64,000 bases of DNA, from contig NZ_SPMX01000022.1 of NCBI RefSeq assembly GCF_012940005.1, forward strand, positions 1 through 64,000. Direction: 5' to 3'. The notes beneath the pieces were generated by a model. It did no database searches. It saw only the letters and a program-made list of their open reading frames with translations, and had not been told where the DNA came from. This stretch comes from Candidatus Accumulibacter contiguus. Lineage in GTDB: Bacteria > Pseudomonadota > Gammaproteobacteria > Burkholderiales > Rhodocyclaceae. The position numbers were made by a program, and so were the translations under genes. Each line of letters opens with the position of its first letter. The stretch's first letter is position 1. This document shows, in pieces, positions 18,188 to 26,720 of the stretch.

Positions 18188-19228
18188 TCAGTCGCGGTGC
18201 AGCAGCATGGCGTCACCATAACTGAAGAAGCGGTAGCGCCGATTGATCGCGTGCCGATACGCGCCGCGGATGGCGTCCAGGCCGGCGAAAGCCGAAACGA
18301 GCATCAGCAGTGTCGATTTCGGGAGGTGAAAATTGGTGATCAGCCGGTCGACGACGCGAAAGCGGTAGCCTGGAGTGATGAAGATGTCGGTTTCTGCCGC
18401 GCCGGCGTGCAGTTCGCCGTGCTGCGCAGCCGCTTCGAGCGCACGCAGGCTGGTCGTCCCGACGGCGATGACCTGGCCGCCGCGGGCACGCGTGCGGGCA
18501 ATCGCGGCGACCGTCGCCGGCGGAATCTCGAAACATTCGGCGTGCATGCGGTGATCGGTGATGCGCTGTACTCGCACCGGCTGAAAGGTGCCGGCACCGA
18601 CGTGCAGCGTCAGCCAGGCCATCTCGGCACCGCGCTTTGCGAGTTCGGTCAATAGTGCCTCGTCGAAGTGCAGGCCGGCAGTGGGCGCAGCGACGGCGCC
18701 GGGGTGGCGGGCGAAAACCGTCTGATAGCGCGCTTCGTCGGCAGCGCTGGCCGCGTGCGTGATGTAGGGCGGCAAGGGCAAGCGGCCGTGGCGATCGAGC
18801 AGGCTCCAGAGATCACTTTCGCCGGCCGGTTCCAGCAATTCCAGGTCGAAGAACTCCTGCTGTTCACCGCTACGCCCGCGTACGCTCAGCAGGATGGCGT
18901 TTTCGAGGAGGATGCGGCTGCCGGCCTTCGGCGCTTTGCTGGCGCGGATTTGTGCCACGGCATGGCGAGCATCGACGATGCGCTCGATCAGAACCTCGAC
19001 CTGGCCGCCGCTTTCCTTCTGCCCAAAGAGGCGCGCGCGGAGCACGCGCGTATCGTTGAACACCAGCAGATCGCCGGCATCGACGATTCCCGGAAGCTCG
19101 CTGAAGCGGCGGTCGTGGATGGTGCCGTCGGCCAGTTGCAACAGACGACTGGCGGTACGTTCTGCGGTCGGGTGCTGGGCGATCAGTTCGCCGGGAAGAT
19201 CGAAGTCGAAATCGTCGAGCGTCAGCAT
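18188..19228 (-). CDS. queA: S-adenosylmethionine:tRNA ribosyltransferase-isomerase
   Basis: The product is 346 aa, the family's usual length. Recognisable blocks are [15 protein letters not shown] at the start, [36 protein letters not shown] and [16 protein letters not shown] near the end. QueA transfers the ribosyl part of SAM to 7-aminomethyl-7-deazaguanine in tRNA to make epoxyqueuosine. Usually tgt follows it; here an SNF2 helicase gene follows on the same strand. The start region faces the divergent tRNA-Leu promoter. Confidence 0.95.
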   Translation of the reverse strand: MLTLDDFDFDLPGELIAQHPTAERTASRLLQLADGTIHDRRFSELPGIVDAGDLLVFNDTRVLRARLFGQKESGGQVEVLIERIVDARHAVAQIRASKAPKAGSRILLENAILLSVRGRSGEQQEFFDLELLEPAGESDLWSLLDRHGRLPLPPYITHAASAADEARYQTVFARHPGAVAAPTAGLHFDEALLTELAKRGAEMAWLTLHVGAGTFQPVRVQRITDHRMHAECFEIPPATVAAIARTRARGGQVIAVGTTSLRALEAAAQHGELHAGAAETDIFITPGYRFRVVDRLITNFHLPKSTLLMLVSAFAGLDAIRGAYRHAINRRYRFFSYGDAMLLHRD

Positions 19229-19291
19229 GCGTGGGGTCTGCAGAGGGTTGTCGAGCGAGCGCCAGCGCGGAACGAATGTTGTCGAGTCCGC

Positions 19292-19320
19292 TTGTTCCTT
19301 GCCGGAGAATCAGCGATAAT
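19292..19320 (+). promoter_or_regulatory. promoter for tRNA-Leu
   Basis: TTGTTC (19292-19297) and GATAAT (19315-19320) are separated by 17 bases, close to sigma-70 consensus. Transcription would start near 19327, about 30 bases before the tRNA. Confidence 0.55.
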
Positions 19321-19355
19321 CAGGGCCTCTTCCGGCTCGCGAGTTGCGAGCCAAA

Positions 19356-19442
19356 GCCGAGATGGCGGAATCGGTAGACGCAGCGGACTCAAAATCCGCC
19401 GGTGGAAACATCGTGGGGGTTCGATTCCCCCTCTCGGCACCA
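19356..19442 (+). tRNA. tRNA-Leu (anticodon CAA)
   Basis: GCCGAGA at 19356 pairs with TCTCGGC before the discriminator A, and CCA is encoded (19440-19442). The anticodon stem GCGGA/TCCGC encloses the loop CTCAAAA, giving anticodon CAA, which reads UUG. The T arm GGGGGTTCGATTCCCCC is perfect. A long variable arm makes the total 87 nt, as expected for a class II tRNA. Confidence 0.97.
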
Positions 19443-19493
19443 TCCAGAACAGCACATGCTCGCAAAGTGTTGAAGTATAACACGCTGCGGGTA

Positions 19494-19510
19494 GGCGGGC
19501 GCTTCCCGCC
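19494..19510. terminator. GC-rich hairpin between tRNA-Leu and cobA
   Basis: GGCGGG (19494-19499) pairs with CCCGCC (19505-19510) around a five-base loop. It is placed to end transcription from the tRNA on the plus strand and from cobA on the minus strand. No T tract follows, so it is a weak call. Confidence 0.35.
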
Positions 19511-19522
19511 CGATCCGTCGAT

Positions 19523-20293
19523 TCATCGTGCTGGTTTGAACCAGTCGAGTTTCTGCTGCAGGCGCACCACGGTTCCGACGATGATCAGCGCCGGAGAAGA
19601 GATGCCGGCGGCTGCGACCTTCGCCGGCAGGGTTGCCAGATCGGCGGTGAGCACGCGTTGCCGCCGCGTCGTGCCGTTCTGCACGACCGCCGCAGGGTGG
19701 TCCATGGGCAGTCCGTGGGCGATCATCTGCTGGCAGATTTCGGCGAGGCCGCCGACGCCCATGTAGAAGACTACCGTCAGCCGCGGACGCGCCAGCGAAG
19801 GCCAATCGAGATTGATCGTCCCGTCCTTGAGGTGGCCGGTCGCGAAGGCCACGGCCTGGGCATGCTCGCGATGGGTCAACGGGATGCCGGCATACGCGGC
19901 GCAACCGGCGGCGGCAGTCACTCCCGGCACCACCTCGAAGGCAATTCCCGATTCGACCAGCGTTTCGATTTCCTCGCCGCCACGCCCGAAAATGAAGGGG
20001 TCTCCCCCTTTGAGGCGGACGACCTGCTTGCCCGCGCGTGCCAGGCGCACCAGCAACTGGTTGAGTTCATTCTGTGGCACACTGTGTCGTGAACGTTCCT
20101 TGCCGGCATAGATTTTTTCTGCGTCAGGACGCGCCAGTTCAAGGACGCCATCGGCAATCAGATGGTCGTAGACGATGGCATCCGCTTCGCCGATCAGCCG
20201 CGCAGCACGCAGCGTCAACAGGTCGAGGTCGCCGGGACCGCTGCCGACGATGTACACGGTTCCGCTGGGCGTTGACGAAGGGGTATGGGTCAT
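19523..20293 (-). CDS. cobA: uroporphyrinogen-III C-methyltransferase (SUMT)
   Basis: The product is 256 aa from ATG 20293; an ATG 24 bases earlier is also open. [43 protein letters not shown] and [22 protein letters not shown] are diagnostic of stand-alone SUMT. The enzyme adds two methyl groups to uroporphyrinogen III to give precorrin-2, the branch point to cobalamin and siroheme. It is a monofunctional form lacking the CysG N-terminal domains. It fits with the cobJ, cobE and cbiG genes at the right end of the window, although 42 kb away. Confidence 0.92.
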   Translation of the reverse strand: MTHTPSSTPSGTVYIVGSGPGDLDLLTLRAARLIGEADAIVYDHLIADGVLELARPDAEKIYAGKERSRHSVPQNELNQLLVRLARAGKQVVRLKGGDPFIFGRGGEEIETLVESGIAFEVVPGVTAAAGCAAYAGIPLTHREHAQAVAFATGHLKDGTINLDWPSLARPRLTVVFYMGVGGLAEICQQMIAHGLPMDHPAAVVQNGTTRRQRVLTADLATLPAKVAAAGISSPALIIVGTVVRLQQKLDWFKPAR

Positions 20294-20335
20294 TCCGGTG
20301 TTTCCAATCATTACCATTAATCGAGGTGTCCGCTA

Positions 20336-20668
20336 TCAGTCGGGCGGCAAGGCCGGGTCAGGGCGAACGGCGTCCGGCGAGAGCACCGGCGGCGGGTTCG
20401 TTGCCTCTGGCGAAAGTGCCCGCTCACGCGGTACGGCATCCGGCGAAAGCACCGGATCGGTTGCGGTTTCTTGCGGGGAGAGCGCACGCTCGGGACGCAC
20501 CGCGTCCGGCGAGAGTACGGGTCCGGGATGGGTCTCCTCGGGCGATAATGCTGGGTCGAGGCGCACCGCGCCGTCACTCGTGTAGGATTGCGCATGCGCG
20601 GCTGACGGACTGAGCAAGGCCAGCGTGCTGCTCAGCATCACAATTGATAGGCGTTGACGGTTCGGCAT
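20336..20668 (-). CDS. secreted 22-residue-repeat peptide (110 aa)
   Basis: ATG 20668 is preceded by AGGGAAG. The first 27 residues form a signal peptide (RLSIVMLSSTLALLS then AHAQ). The mature part consists of just over three copies of a 22-residue unit of the form RxxxALSPxETxxxPVLSPDAV, ending in PALPPD. It is proline- and acid-rich, has no cysteine, and is likely disordered and exported. I know no function. It lies 42 bases upstream of cobA on the same strand, so it may share a transcript. Confidence 0.6.
   Translation of the reverse strand: MPNRQRLSIVMLSSTLALLSPSAAHAQSYTSDGAVRLDPALSPEETHPGPVLSPDAVRPERALSPQETATDPVLSPDAVPRERALSPEATNPPPVLSPDAVRPDPALPPD
20339..20563 (-). repeat. 66-bp tandem repeats in the secreted peptide gene
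   Basis: Three 66-bp units (20366-20431, 20432-20497, 20498-20563) plus a 27-bp partial unit encode the 22-residue repeats. The copies differ at several positions, so the array is not recent. Unit boundaries were derived from the protein. Confidence 0.6.
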
Positions 20669-20882
20669 TATTGTTTCTTCCCTGAGGTGGCCCGGCAATC
20701 CGGTGAGCATGGGGAGCGCTCCCCAGGCGAATGTAGCGCGTGCCCGGCAAGCGGTCAATGAGCGGTGGCCAGCGCTGCTCGAGGTCGGACCACGTTGGAC
20801 CATCGCTCGGTGGCCGCATCGGCCATCTCTCTGGTAGACTGCCGGTCAGCAGAAATTCGTGTCTCTCATGGAGAGGGTGAAC

Positions 20883-21728
20883 ATGGCGTCAGCAAAGGGT
20901 TTCAGAAAATGTACCGTCGGTGCCCTGGGCGCACTCGGTCTGCTAGCGGTCACGCCAGGCAGCGCCGCAGAGAATCAGCCCCGGATGGACATCTTCGACG
21001 GGCAGTGGCACTTCAGTGTCACGCCCTATGTGTGGCTGCCGACGATCTATAACACGACGACGCTCAACCCGCTCGGGATCAGCAATGGCGTGACCAGCAA
21101 GCTGCACAGCACTCCCGACACTTACCTCCACAACCTCTCCTTCGCCTTTTTCCTTGCCGGCGAAGCGCGCAAAGGCGACTGGTCGCTGTTTTCCGACTAC
21201 ATCTACATGAAATTCGACCACCAGAACTCGGGGCTGAAGCCCATCGACCGACCGGGAGCAGCAGGCGCGTTACCATTTGACTCCTCGTCGGGTATCCAGT
21301 CCAATGTCCTGACGCTCGCCGGCAGCCACAGTGTCTGGCGCAAAGGCGCGTCGCATCTCGATGTATTCGCTGGCACCCGTTACCTCAACCTGGTTACAAC
21401 GCTGAATTACAACTTGTTTCCTTTTCCGGATAATCTGAATGCCTCGGTCTCCGTCAACAAGTGGGACGGGATTGTCGGCGTCAAGGGCAGGATTGGCCTC
21501 AGTGAAGATGGCCGGTGGTTCATGCCCTACTACCTGGATGTCGGTGCCGGTTCGCAAAACACGACCTGGCAGGCGCTGGTCGGTACCGGCTACCGCTACG
21601 GCTGGGGTGACGTGACAGTGATCCTGCGCAACCTCAGCTACAACTTTGACGGCAAGGGTCACGGCGGCCTGGACGCGCGCTTCACCGGGCTGGCAGTGGG
21701 TGCGACCTTCTTTTTTTTAAACACCTGA
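20883..21728 (+). CDS. outer-membrane beta-barrel protein
   Basis: The product is 281 aa from ATG 20883, with GGAGAGGG upstream. A signal peptide ends near GSAAEN. The body shows alternating hydrophobic and polar residues typical of beta strands (WHFSVTPYVWLP, WSLFSDYIYMKF, GWGDVTVILRNLSYNF, FTGLAVGATFFF). It resembles uncharacterised outer-membrane proteins that accompany sulfatase clusters. The gene ends in FFFLNT. If the T8 run at 21711-21718 had one base less, the protein would end in phenylalanine, as barrels normally do for BAM recognition. The sulfatase gene starts 28 bp downstream. Confidence 0.7.
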   Translation: MASAKGFRKCTVGALGALGLLAVTPGSAAENQPRMDIFDGQWHFSVTPYVWLPTIYNTTTLNPLGISNGVTSKLHSTPDTYLHNLSFAFFLAGEARKGDWSLFSDYIYMKFDHQNSGLKPIDRPGAAGALPFDSSSGIQSNVLTLAGSHSVWRKGASHLDVFAGTRYLNLVTTLNYNLFPFPDNLNASVSVNKWDGIVGVKGRIGLSEDGRWFMPYYLDVGAGSQNTTWQALVGTGYRYGWGDVTVILRNLSYNFDGKGHGGLDARFTGLAVGATFFFLNT

Positions 21729-21756
21729 AAATTTTCAACAACGCAAGGAGATGATA

Positions 21757-24270
21757 ATGAAAACAGGGATACATCGATGGGCCTTGCTTGCCCTGGCTGT
21801 ATTGGCCATGGCGATTGCCGGCCCCGGCCTTGCCCAGCAAGTTACCGGTGTGCTCGGCTCACCCAGCGCGACGGCTTCGATCAGCGGCAAGCAGCTGCCC
21901 GCGCCCGATCCGAAATTTGCTGGCGTGATCCAGGACGACGCCCTGCAATCCAAGCCCTGGTGGGCGCCGCGCATCGTGCCGCCGAAGGGTGCTCCGAACG
22001 TGCTGCTGATCATCACCGACGACGCCGGCTTCGGCGTGCCGAGCACCTTTGGCGGCGTCATCCCGACGCCGGCGATGGACCGCATCGCCAACGAAGGACT
22101 GCGCTACAACCGCATGTTCTCGACGGCGTTGTGCTCGCCAACGCGCGCCGCGCTGATCACCGGGCGCAACCACCACTCGGCCGGCTTCGGCGTGATCTCC
22201 GAGCAGTCGACCGGCTACCCTGGCTACAACAGCATCATCGGCAAGGACAAGGCGACGATCGGCCGCATCCTGCTCGACAACGGCTACGCCACCTCGTGGT
22301 TCGGCAAGAACCACAACACGCCGGCGTTCGCCGCCAGCCAGGTCGGGCCATTCGACCAATGGCCCAGCGGCATGGGCTTCGAGTATTTCTACGGTTTCGT
22401 CGGCGGCGACGCCAACCAGTGGCAGCCGAACCTGTTCCGCAACACGACGCAGATCTATCCTTTCGAGGGCAAACCGGGCTGGAACCTCGTCACCGGGATG
22501 GCCGACGATGCCATCGACTACATGACACGCGTACACCAGATCCAGCCGGACAAGCCGATCTTCATCAAGTACGCCCCCGGCGCCACACACGCGCCGCATC
22601 ACCCGACCCAAGAATGGGTAGAAAAGATCAGGGCGATGCACCTCTTTGACGACGGCTACGAGAAGCTGCGCGAGCGCATCTTCGAGAACCAGAAGCGGCT
22701 CGGGGTGATCCCCAAGGACACCAAGCTCGGGCCCTGGCCGTCGCAAGTCCTCAAACCATGGGATCAGCTGAGCGCCGACGAGAAGAAGCTGTTCATCCGC
22801 CAGGTCGAGGTCTTCGCCGCCTATGCCGCCTACAGCGACCATGAAATCGGCCGCGTGATCCAGACCTTCCAGGATCTTGGTAAGCTCGACAACACGCTGA
22901 TCATCTACATCAACGGCGATAACGGCACCAGCGCCGAGGGCGGGCCGCTGGGCACGCCGAACGAGGTCGCGTTCTTCAACGGCCTGAACCAGTTGCCCGT
23001 GGACGTGCAGATGAAGTTCTACGACGTCTGGGGAACCGAGCAAACCTACAACCACATGTCGGCCGGCTGGTCCTGGGCTTTCGACACGCCGTTCTCGTGG
23101 TTCAAGCAGAACGCCTCGCAGCTCGGCGGCGTAAACCAGAACATGGTGGTGTCGTGGCCAGCGCGCATCAAGGACAAGGGCGGCTTGCGCGAGCAGTTCG
23201 TGCACGTCATCGACGTCGTGCCGACCATTCTCGAGGCAGCGGGCATTCGTGCGCCGGAGATGGTTGACGGCATCAGACAGGCGCCGATCGAGGGCACCAG
23301 CTTCGCCTACACGTTCGACGCGACCAGTGCCAAGGCGCCGACGCGCCACAAGACCCAGTATTTCGAGATGATGGGCCAGTGGGCGCTGTACCACGACGGC
23401 TGGTTTCTCAGCACCAAGGTGAATCGCGCGCCATGGGAAGCCTTCGGCCCGGCGAATCCCGACCCCCTGAACAACCAGGTGCTCGAACTGTTCAACCTGA
23501 ACAGCGACTTCAGCCAGACCACCGACCTGGCTGCGAAGAACCCGCAGAAGGTCAAGGAAATGAAGCAGATGTTCATCGCCGAGGCGAAGAAGCACCAGGT
23601 CTTCCCGATGGATGCTTCGGTGGCGGCGCGCATCGTCGCGCCACGGCCGAACATCACTGCCGGGCGCAGCGAGTTCGTCTACACGCGACCGATGGTCGGC
23701 CTGCCGCAAGGGGATTCGCCGCTGCTGCTGAACACCTCCTACACCGTCACCGCCGACATCGAGGTGCCTGCCGCTGGAGCCGAGGGCATGATCCTGACCT
23801 CGGGTGGGCGTTTCGGTGGCTACGGCTTCTACCTGCTCAAGGGCAAGCCGGTGTGGCTATGGAACATGGTCGATCTCGAGCGCCTGAAGTGGGAAGGCGC
23901 CGAGGCGCTACCACCCGGCAAGCACACGCTCGAGTTCGATTTCAAGTACGACGGTCTGGGTGCCGGCACGCTGGCCTTCAACAGCTTCAGCGGCGTCGGC
24001 CGGCCCGGTACCGGCACGCTGAAGGTGGACGGCCAGGTCGTCGCCACCAGGACGATGCCCAAGACGCTGCCGATGATCCTGCAGTGGGACGAGAGCTTCG
24101 ACATCGGCTCCGATACCCTGACCGGCGTGAACGACGCGGACTACAAGCCGCCGTTCACTCTGACCGCGAAGCTCAACAAGCTGACGATCAAGGTCGACCG
24201 GCCGCAGTTGTCACCCGAGGACATGAAGAAACTCGATGCGGCCATGCGCAACAACAAGGTGAGCGAGTAG
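21757..24270 (+). CDS. arylsulfatase, exported
   Basis: The product is 837 aa. The ATG at 21757 is chosen because AAGGAG lies six bases upstream; the ATG at 21751 is too close. A signal peptide ends near GLAQQ. VLLIITDDAGFGVPSTFGG provides the metal-binding DD, and CSPTRAALITGRN near residue 126 is the sulfatase signature whose Cys is converted to formylglycine. KDKATIGRILLDNGY and the extended C-terminal jelly-roll-like region fit the large type I arylsulfatases. It would hydrolyse sulfate esters in the periplasm or outside. No formylglycine-generating enzyme gene is seen nearby. Confidence 0.92.
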   Translation: MKTGIHRWALLALAVLAMAIAGPGLAQQVTGVLGSPSATASISGKQLPAPDPKFAGVIQDDALQSKPWWAPRIVPPKGAPNVLLIITDDAGFGVPSTFGGVIPTPAMDRIANEGLRYNRMFSTALCSPTRAALITGRNHHSAGFGVISEQSTGYPGYNSIIGKDKATIGRILLDNGYATSWFGKNHNTPAFAASQVGPFDQWPSGMGFEYFYGFVGGDANQWQPNLFRNTTQIYPFEGKPGWNLVTGMADDAIDYMTRVHQIQPDKPIFIKYAPGATHAPHHPTQEWVEKIRAMHLFDDGYEKLRERIFENQKRLGVIPKDTKLGPWPSQVLKPWDQLSADEKKLFIRQVEVFAAYAAYSDHEIGRVIQTFQDLGKLDNTLIIYINGDNGTSAEGGPLGTPNEVAFFNGLNQLPVDVQMKFYDVWGTEQTYNHMSAGWSWAFDTPFSWFKQNASQLGGVNQNMVVSWPARIKDKGGLREQFVHVIDVVPTILEAAGIRAPEMVDGIRQAPIEGTSFAYTFDATSAKAPTRHKTQYFEMMGQWALYHDGWFLSTKVNRAPWEAFGPANPDPLNNQVLELFNLNSDFSQTTDLAAKNPQKVKEMKQMFIAEAKKHQVFPMDASVAARIVAPRPNITAGRSEFVYTRPMVGLPQGDSPLLLNTSYTVTADIEVPAAGAEGMILTSGGRFGGYGFYLLKGKPVWLWNMVDLERLKWEGAEALPPGKHTLEFDFKYDGLGAGTLAFNSFSGVGRPGTGTLKVDGQVVATRTMPKTLPMILQWDESFDIGSDTLTGVNDADYKPPFTLTAKLNKLTIKVDRPQLSPEDMKKLDAAMRNNKVSE

Positions 24271-24349
24271 CCGGAACGAAGCGGCCGGCGTCCGAAGTGC
24301 CGGCCGCAGCAAATCATTGGACAATCATTTTCTCAAGGGTCGGCAAGGC

Positions 24350-24767
24350 ATGCAGATCTCGATCGTACGCACCCTGGCCAGCCTCGCGCTTGCCCTGAGT
24401 ATATTGGCTGAACCGGTTGCTGCACAGGGTACGGCGCCGCACCCACCATCCGAGCCCACTTTCGGTGCCCTGCCGGGGCGCTGGGTACGGCCCGACGGCG
24501 GCTATGTGATTACCATCAAGAGTGTCGATGCCGGCGGTAAACTCGACGCCGCCTACGCCAACCCGAACCCGCTGCCGTTCTCGAGGGCCGAGGCCGTACG
24601 CGACGGCAAGACCATCAGGCTCTTTTTTTGAATTGCGCGCCGGTGGCTACAACGGATCCACCTACACGCTCAGTTATGACCCGGAGAACGACCTCCTCAA
24701 AGGGGTCTACTACCAGGCGGTGGTGCAGCAGAAGTTCGATGTCCATTTCACGCGCGTCAGGCAATAG
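24350..24767 (+). pseudogene. small exported protein, frameshifted in a T7 run
   Basis: From ATG 24350 a signal peptide (LASLALALSILAEPVAAQ) is followed by GRWVRPDGGYVITI. The frame then runs into TGA right after the T7 run at 24623-24629. Continuing one base over, the sequence remains protein-like (ELRAGGYNGSTYTLSYDP, then VVQQKFDVHFTRVRQ) up to TAG 24765-24767. With six T residues the product would be one protein of about 138 aa reading RLFFELRAGG. I take it as one gene with a single-base insertion, real or from sequencing. Family unknown; it belongs to the sulfatase cluster by position. Confidence 0.6.
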
Positions 24768-24799
24768 GCAATAGGCAATAGGCAATAGGCAATAGGCAA
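24759..24799 (+). repeat. AGGCAAT heptamer tandem repeat
   Basis: Five perfect copies of AGGCAAT (24759-24793) and one partial copy follow directly. The stop codon of the preceding gene lies in the first unit boundary. The array fills most of the gap before the next gene. Confidence 0.85.
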
Positions 24800-24843
24800 G
24801 CAGTAATGTCATACTTCTTACACCAACCAATGAGGAGTCAATC

Positions 24844-25128
24844 ATGAACAAGCATTTCTGGCGGTTTGCCATCCTGCCGGCCGTTTTCGTCGCCGGCCTC
24901 AGCTTTGCGCAATTCCCGGTCCTCGACATGGTCGCCGACAAGGTGGTCCAGAAATACCAGACGGCGACCTGTGAGCAGTTGTGGATGAATAAAGGCCAGC
25001 CGAAGTCGGCAGAGGAGCAGCGCGTCATCGGCCTGCTGCGCAGCGATCCGGCGATGCGCACCGAGTTTCTGAATCGGGTGGCGGCGCCGATCGCCAACAA
25101 GATGTTCGAATGTGGAATGATCCCGTAA
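24844..25128 (+). CDS. small exported protein of the sulfatase cluster (94 aa)
   Basis: ATG 24844 is preceded by GAGGAG. A signal peptide (FAILPAVFVAGLSFA) leads into a short, mainly helical domain. It has two cysteines (TATCEQLW and MFECGMIP), which could form a disulfide in the periplasm. The start, spacing and codon use are normal. I do not recognise a named family. Its position between sulfatase-cluster genes suggests an accessory periplasmic role, which is only an inference. Confidence 0.65.
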   Translation: MNKHFWRFAILPAVFVAGLSFAQFPVLDMVADKVVQKYQTATCEQLWMNKGQPKSAEEQRVIGLLRSDPAMRTEFLNRVAAPIANKMFECGMIP

Positions 25129-25172
25129 GCAGCGTTGCGCAGGCATTCTGCTGCCTTTTCAAGGAGGAGACA

Positions 25173-26048
25173 ATGATTCATCACCCGTTCGCCCGGCGTG
25201 TGGCGCTGCTCGCTGCCGGTCTGCTCGTGGCCGGCAGCGTGCAGGCACAGCAGCCATCGGGCAAGCCTAAAGCCGCCAAGCCGGCCAGGACCGCAAGCAA
25301 AGCCGTGGCGCCCAAGCCGGTAATCGAGATCAAGGCCGTCGACCTTCTGAAGGCGATGAGCGAGCGCTTGGCGGCAGCGCGTTCGATGGCGTTCACCGCC
25401 GTGGTCACCTACGAAGCACCGAGTCGCCTCGGCCCTGCGCTGGCCTACACGACCACCTCCGAAGTGCTCATGCAACGGCCAGACAAGCTGCGGGTGATCA
25501 CCATCGGCGACGGCCCGGCTTCGGAGTTCTACTACGATGGCAAGGCGATGACCGCCTATTCGCCGGCGGAGAATTTCGTCGCAGTCGCCGCGGCACCGCC
25601 GACCATCGACGCGACACTCAAGGCTGCATTCGAGAGTGCCGCGATCTATTTTCCGTTCGCCGACGTGGTTCTTGCCGACCCCTACAGGAACATCGCCGAG
25701 GGACTGACCAACGCTTTCTACATCGGTCAGTCGAAGGTCGTCGGCGGCACGGTCACCGACATGCTGGCCTACGTCAACGACGCAGTCTTTGTGCAGATCT
25801 GGATCGGCGCCGATGACAAGCTGCCGCGCATGCTGCGCGCCGTCTATCGTGACGATCCGTTGCGCCTGCGTCATCAGATGGAGCTTGCCAACTGGAAGCT
25901 CGACCCGGCCGTGGCAGCGGATGCGTTCGCCACGTCGAAGACCACCACGGCGGTGTCGGTAGCCTTCGCCCACCCGGATGCCAAAGCGGCGGCGGCTCTG
26001 CAAGCGCCGGCGAAACCTAAGCCAGCCAAGTCCACCCAGTCGCAGTGA
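25173..26048 (+). CDS. DUF2092-type exported protein
   Basis: The product is 291 aa from ATG 25173, with AAGGAGG upstream. A signal peptide ends at VQAQQ and is followed by a lysine/alanine/proline-rich linker (residues 30-55). The domain has DLLKAMSERLAAARSMAF, VLMQRPDKLRVITIGDG and YDGKAMTAYSPAENFVA. These match DUF2092, a LolA/LppX-like fold that may bind a lipid or hydrophobic ligand in the periplasm. The tail is again rich in Ala, Pro and Lys. It sits among the small exported genes behind the sulfatase and is probably co-expressed with them. Confidence 0.75.
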   Translation: MIHHPFARRVALLAAGLLVAGSVQAQQPSGKPKAAKPARTASKAVAPKPVIEIKAVDLLKAMSERLAAARSMAFTAVVTYEAPSRLGPALAYTTTSEVLMQRPDKLRVITIGDGPASEFYYDGKAMTAYSPAENFVAVAAAPPTIDATLKAAFESAAIYFPFADVVLADPYRNIAEGLTNAFYIGQSKVVGGTVTDMLAYVNDAVFVQIWIGADDKLPRMLRAVYRDDPLRLRHQMELANWKLDPAVAADAFATSKTTTAVSVAFAHPDAKAAAALQAPAKPKPAKSTQSQ

Positions 26049-26059
26049 GGAGCACTCTC

Positions 26060-26716
26060 ATGAACAGGATCGTTATTGCCCTTGCAGGGGTGATCGGCAG
26101 CATGCTATTACCCGGAGAGGCCGCCGCCTGGGGCAGTGCCAACCGCTTTGGCGGCAGCACCGAGCACGTCGCGGGGGTAGGAACCGAGCATACCAATGCC
26201 TGGGGCGGCAGTTCAGCGCACGCCTTTGACGGTGGCAGCGAGCACACCAATAGATATGGCGGTACCACTGCCGGCAGGTATGGCGAAGGGGCTTACCACA
26301 GCACGCCCTACGGTGCGACCGCCTATCACCCGCCAGGGTATCCGGCGTACCCGGCGTACCGCCCAGCCGCTCCATATTATCCGTACCACCCGCCCGTCGT
26401 TGTTCCCGCCTACACCGCAGCGGGTTGCTACGGCTGTGCGGCAGCGGCCGGCGCCGTCGTCGGTGTCGCTGCCGGTGCGGCGATCGCCTCGGCGAATACC
26501 GCCGCTGCCACCAGCAACGCCTATTCTTCGGGCTACGCCGCCGGCAGCGCCAACACTGCCGCGGCCTACGCGATGGGGGTGAACTACGCGGCACTGCCCG
26601 CCGGCTCGGTGCCGGTCCAGAAGTATGGCACCACCTACTATCTGCTCGGGAACACCTGGTTCCAGCCGGCCTTCGGTGCCAACGGCGTGTATTACCGCGT
26701 CGTCCCGACACCGTGA
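26060..26716 (+). CDS. exported Gly/Ala/Tyr-rich protein
   Basis: The product is 218 aa from ATG 26060, just after the DUF2092 gene; GAGGAG of the preceding stop region serves as Shine-Dalgarno. A signal peptide ends at EAAAWG. Short repeats follow (GGSTEH, GTEHTNAWGGSS, GGSEHTNRYGG), then a proline/tyrosine stretch (PAYPAYRPAAPYYPYHPP) and an alanine-rich hydrophobic segment. The C-terminus (YGTTYYLLGNTWFQPAFG, YYRVV) resembles the end of DUF6515-like proteins. It is probably a surface or periplasmic structural protein. Function unknown. Confidence 0.65.
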   Translation: MNRIVIALAGVIGSMLLPGEAAAWGSANRFGGSTEHVAGVGTEHTNAWGGSSAHAFDGGSEHTNRYGGTTAGRYGEGAYHSTPYGATAYHPPGYPAYPAYRPAAPYYPYHPPVVVPAYTAAGCYGCAAAAGAVVGVAAGAAIASANTAAATSNAYSSGYAAGSANTAAAYAMGVNYAALPAGSVPVQKYGTTYYLLGNTWFQPAFGANGVYYRVVPTP

Positions 26717-26720
26717 CCGC

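Noticed and set aside
21859-23709. Long minus-strand open frame of over 600 codons opposite the sulfatase
   Set aside because: Same reason: codon-structure shadow of the arylsulfatase gene.
24759-24799. CRISPR or phage att repeat
   Set aside because: A simple seven-base tandem array with no spacers; too short and regular.
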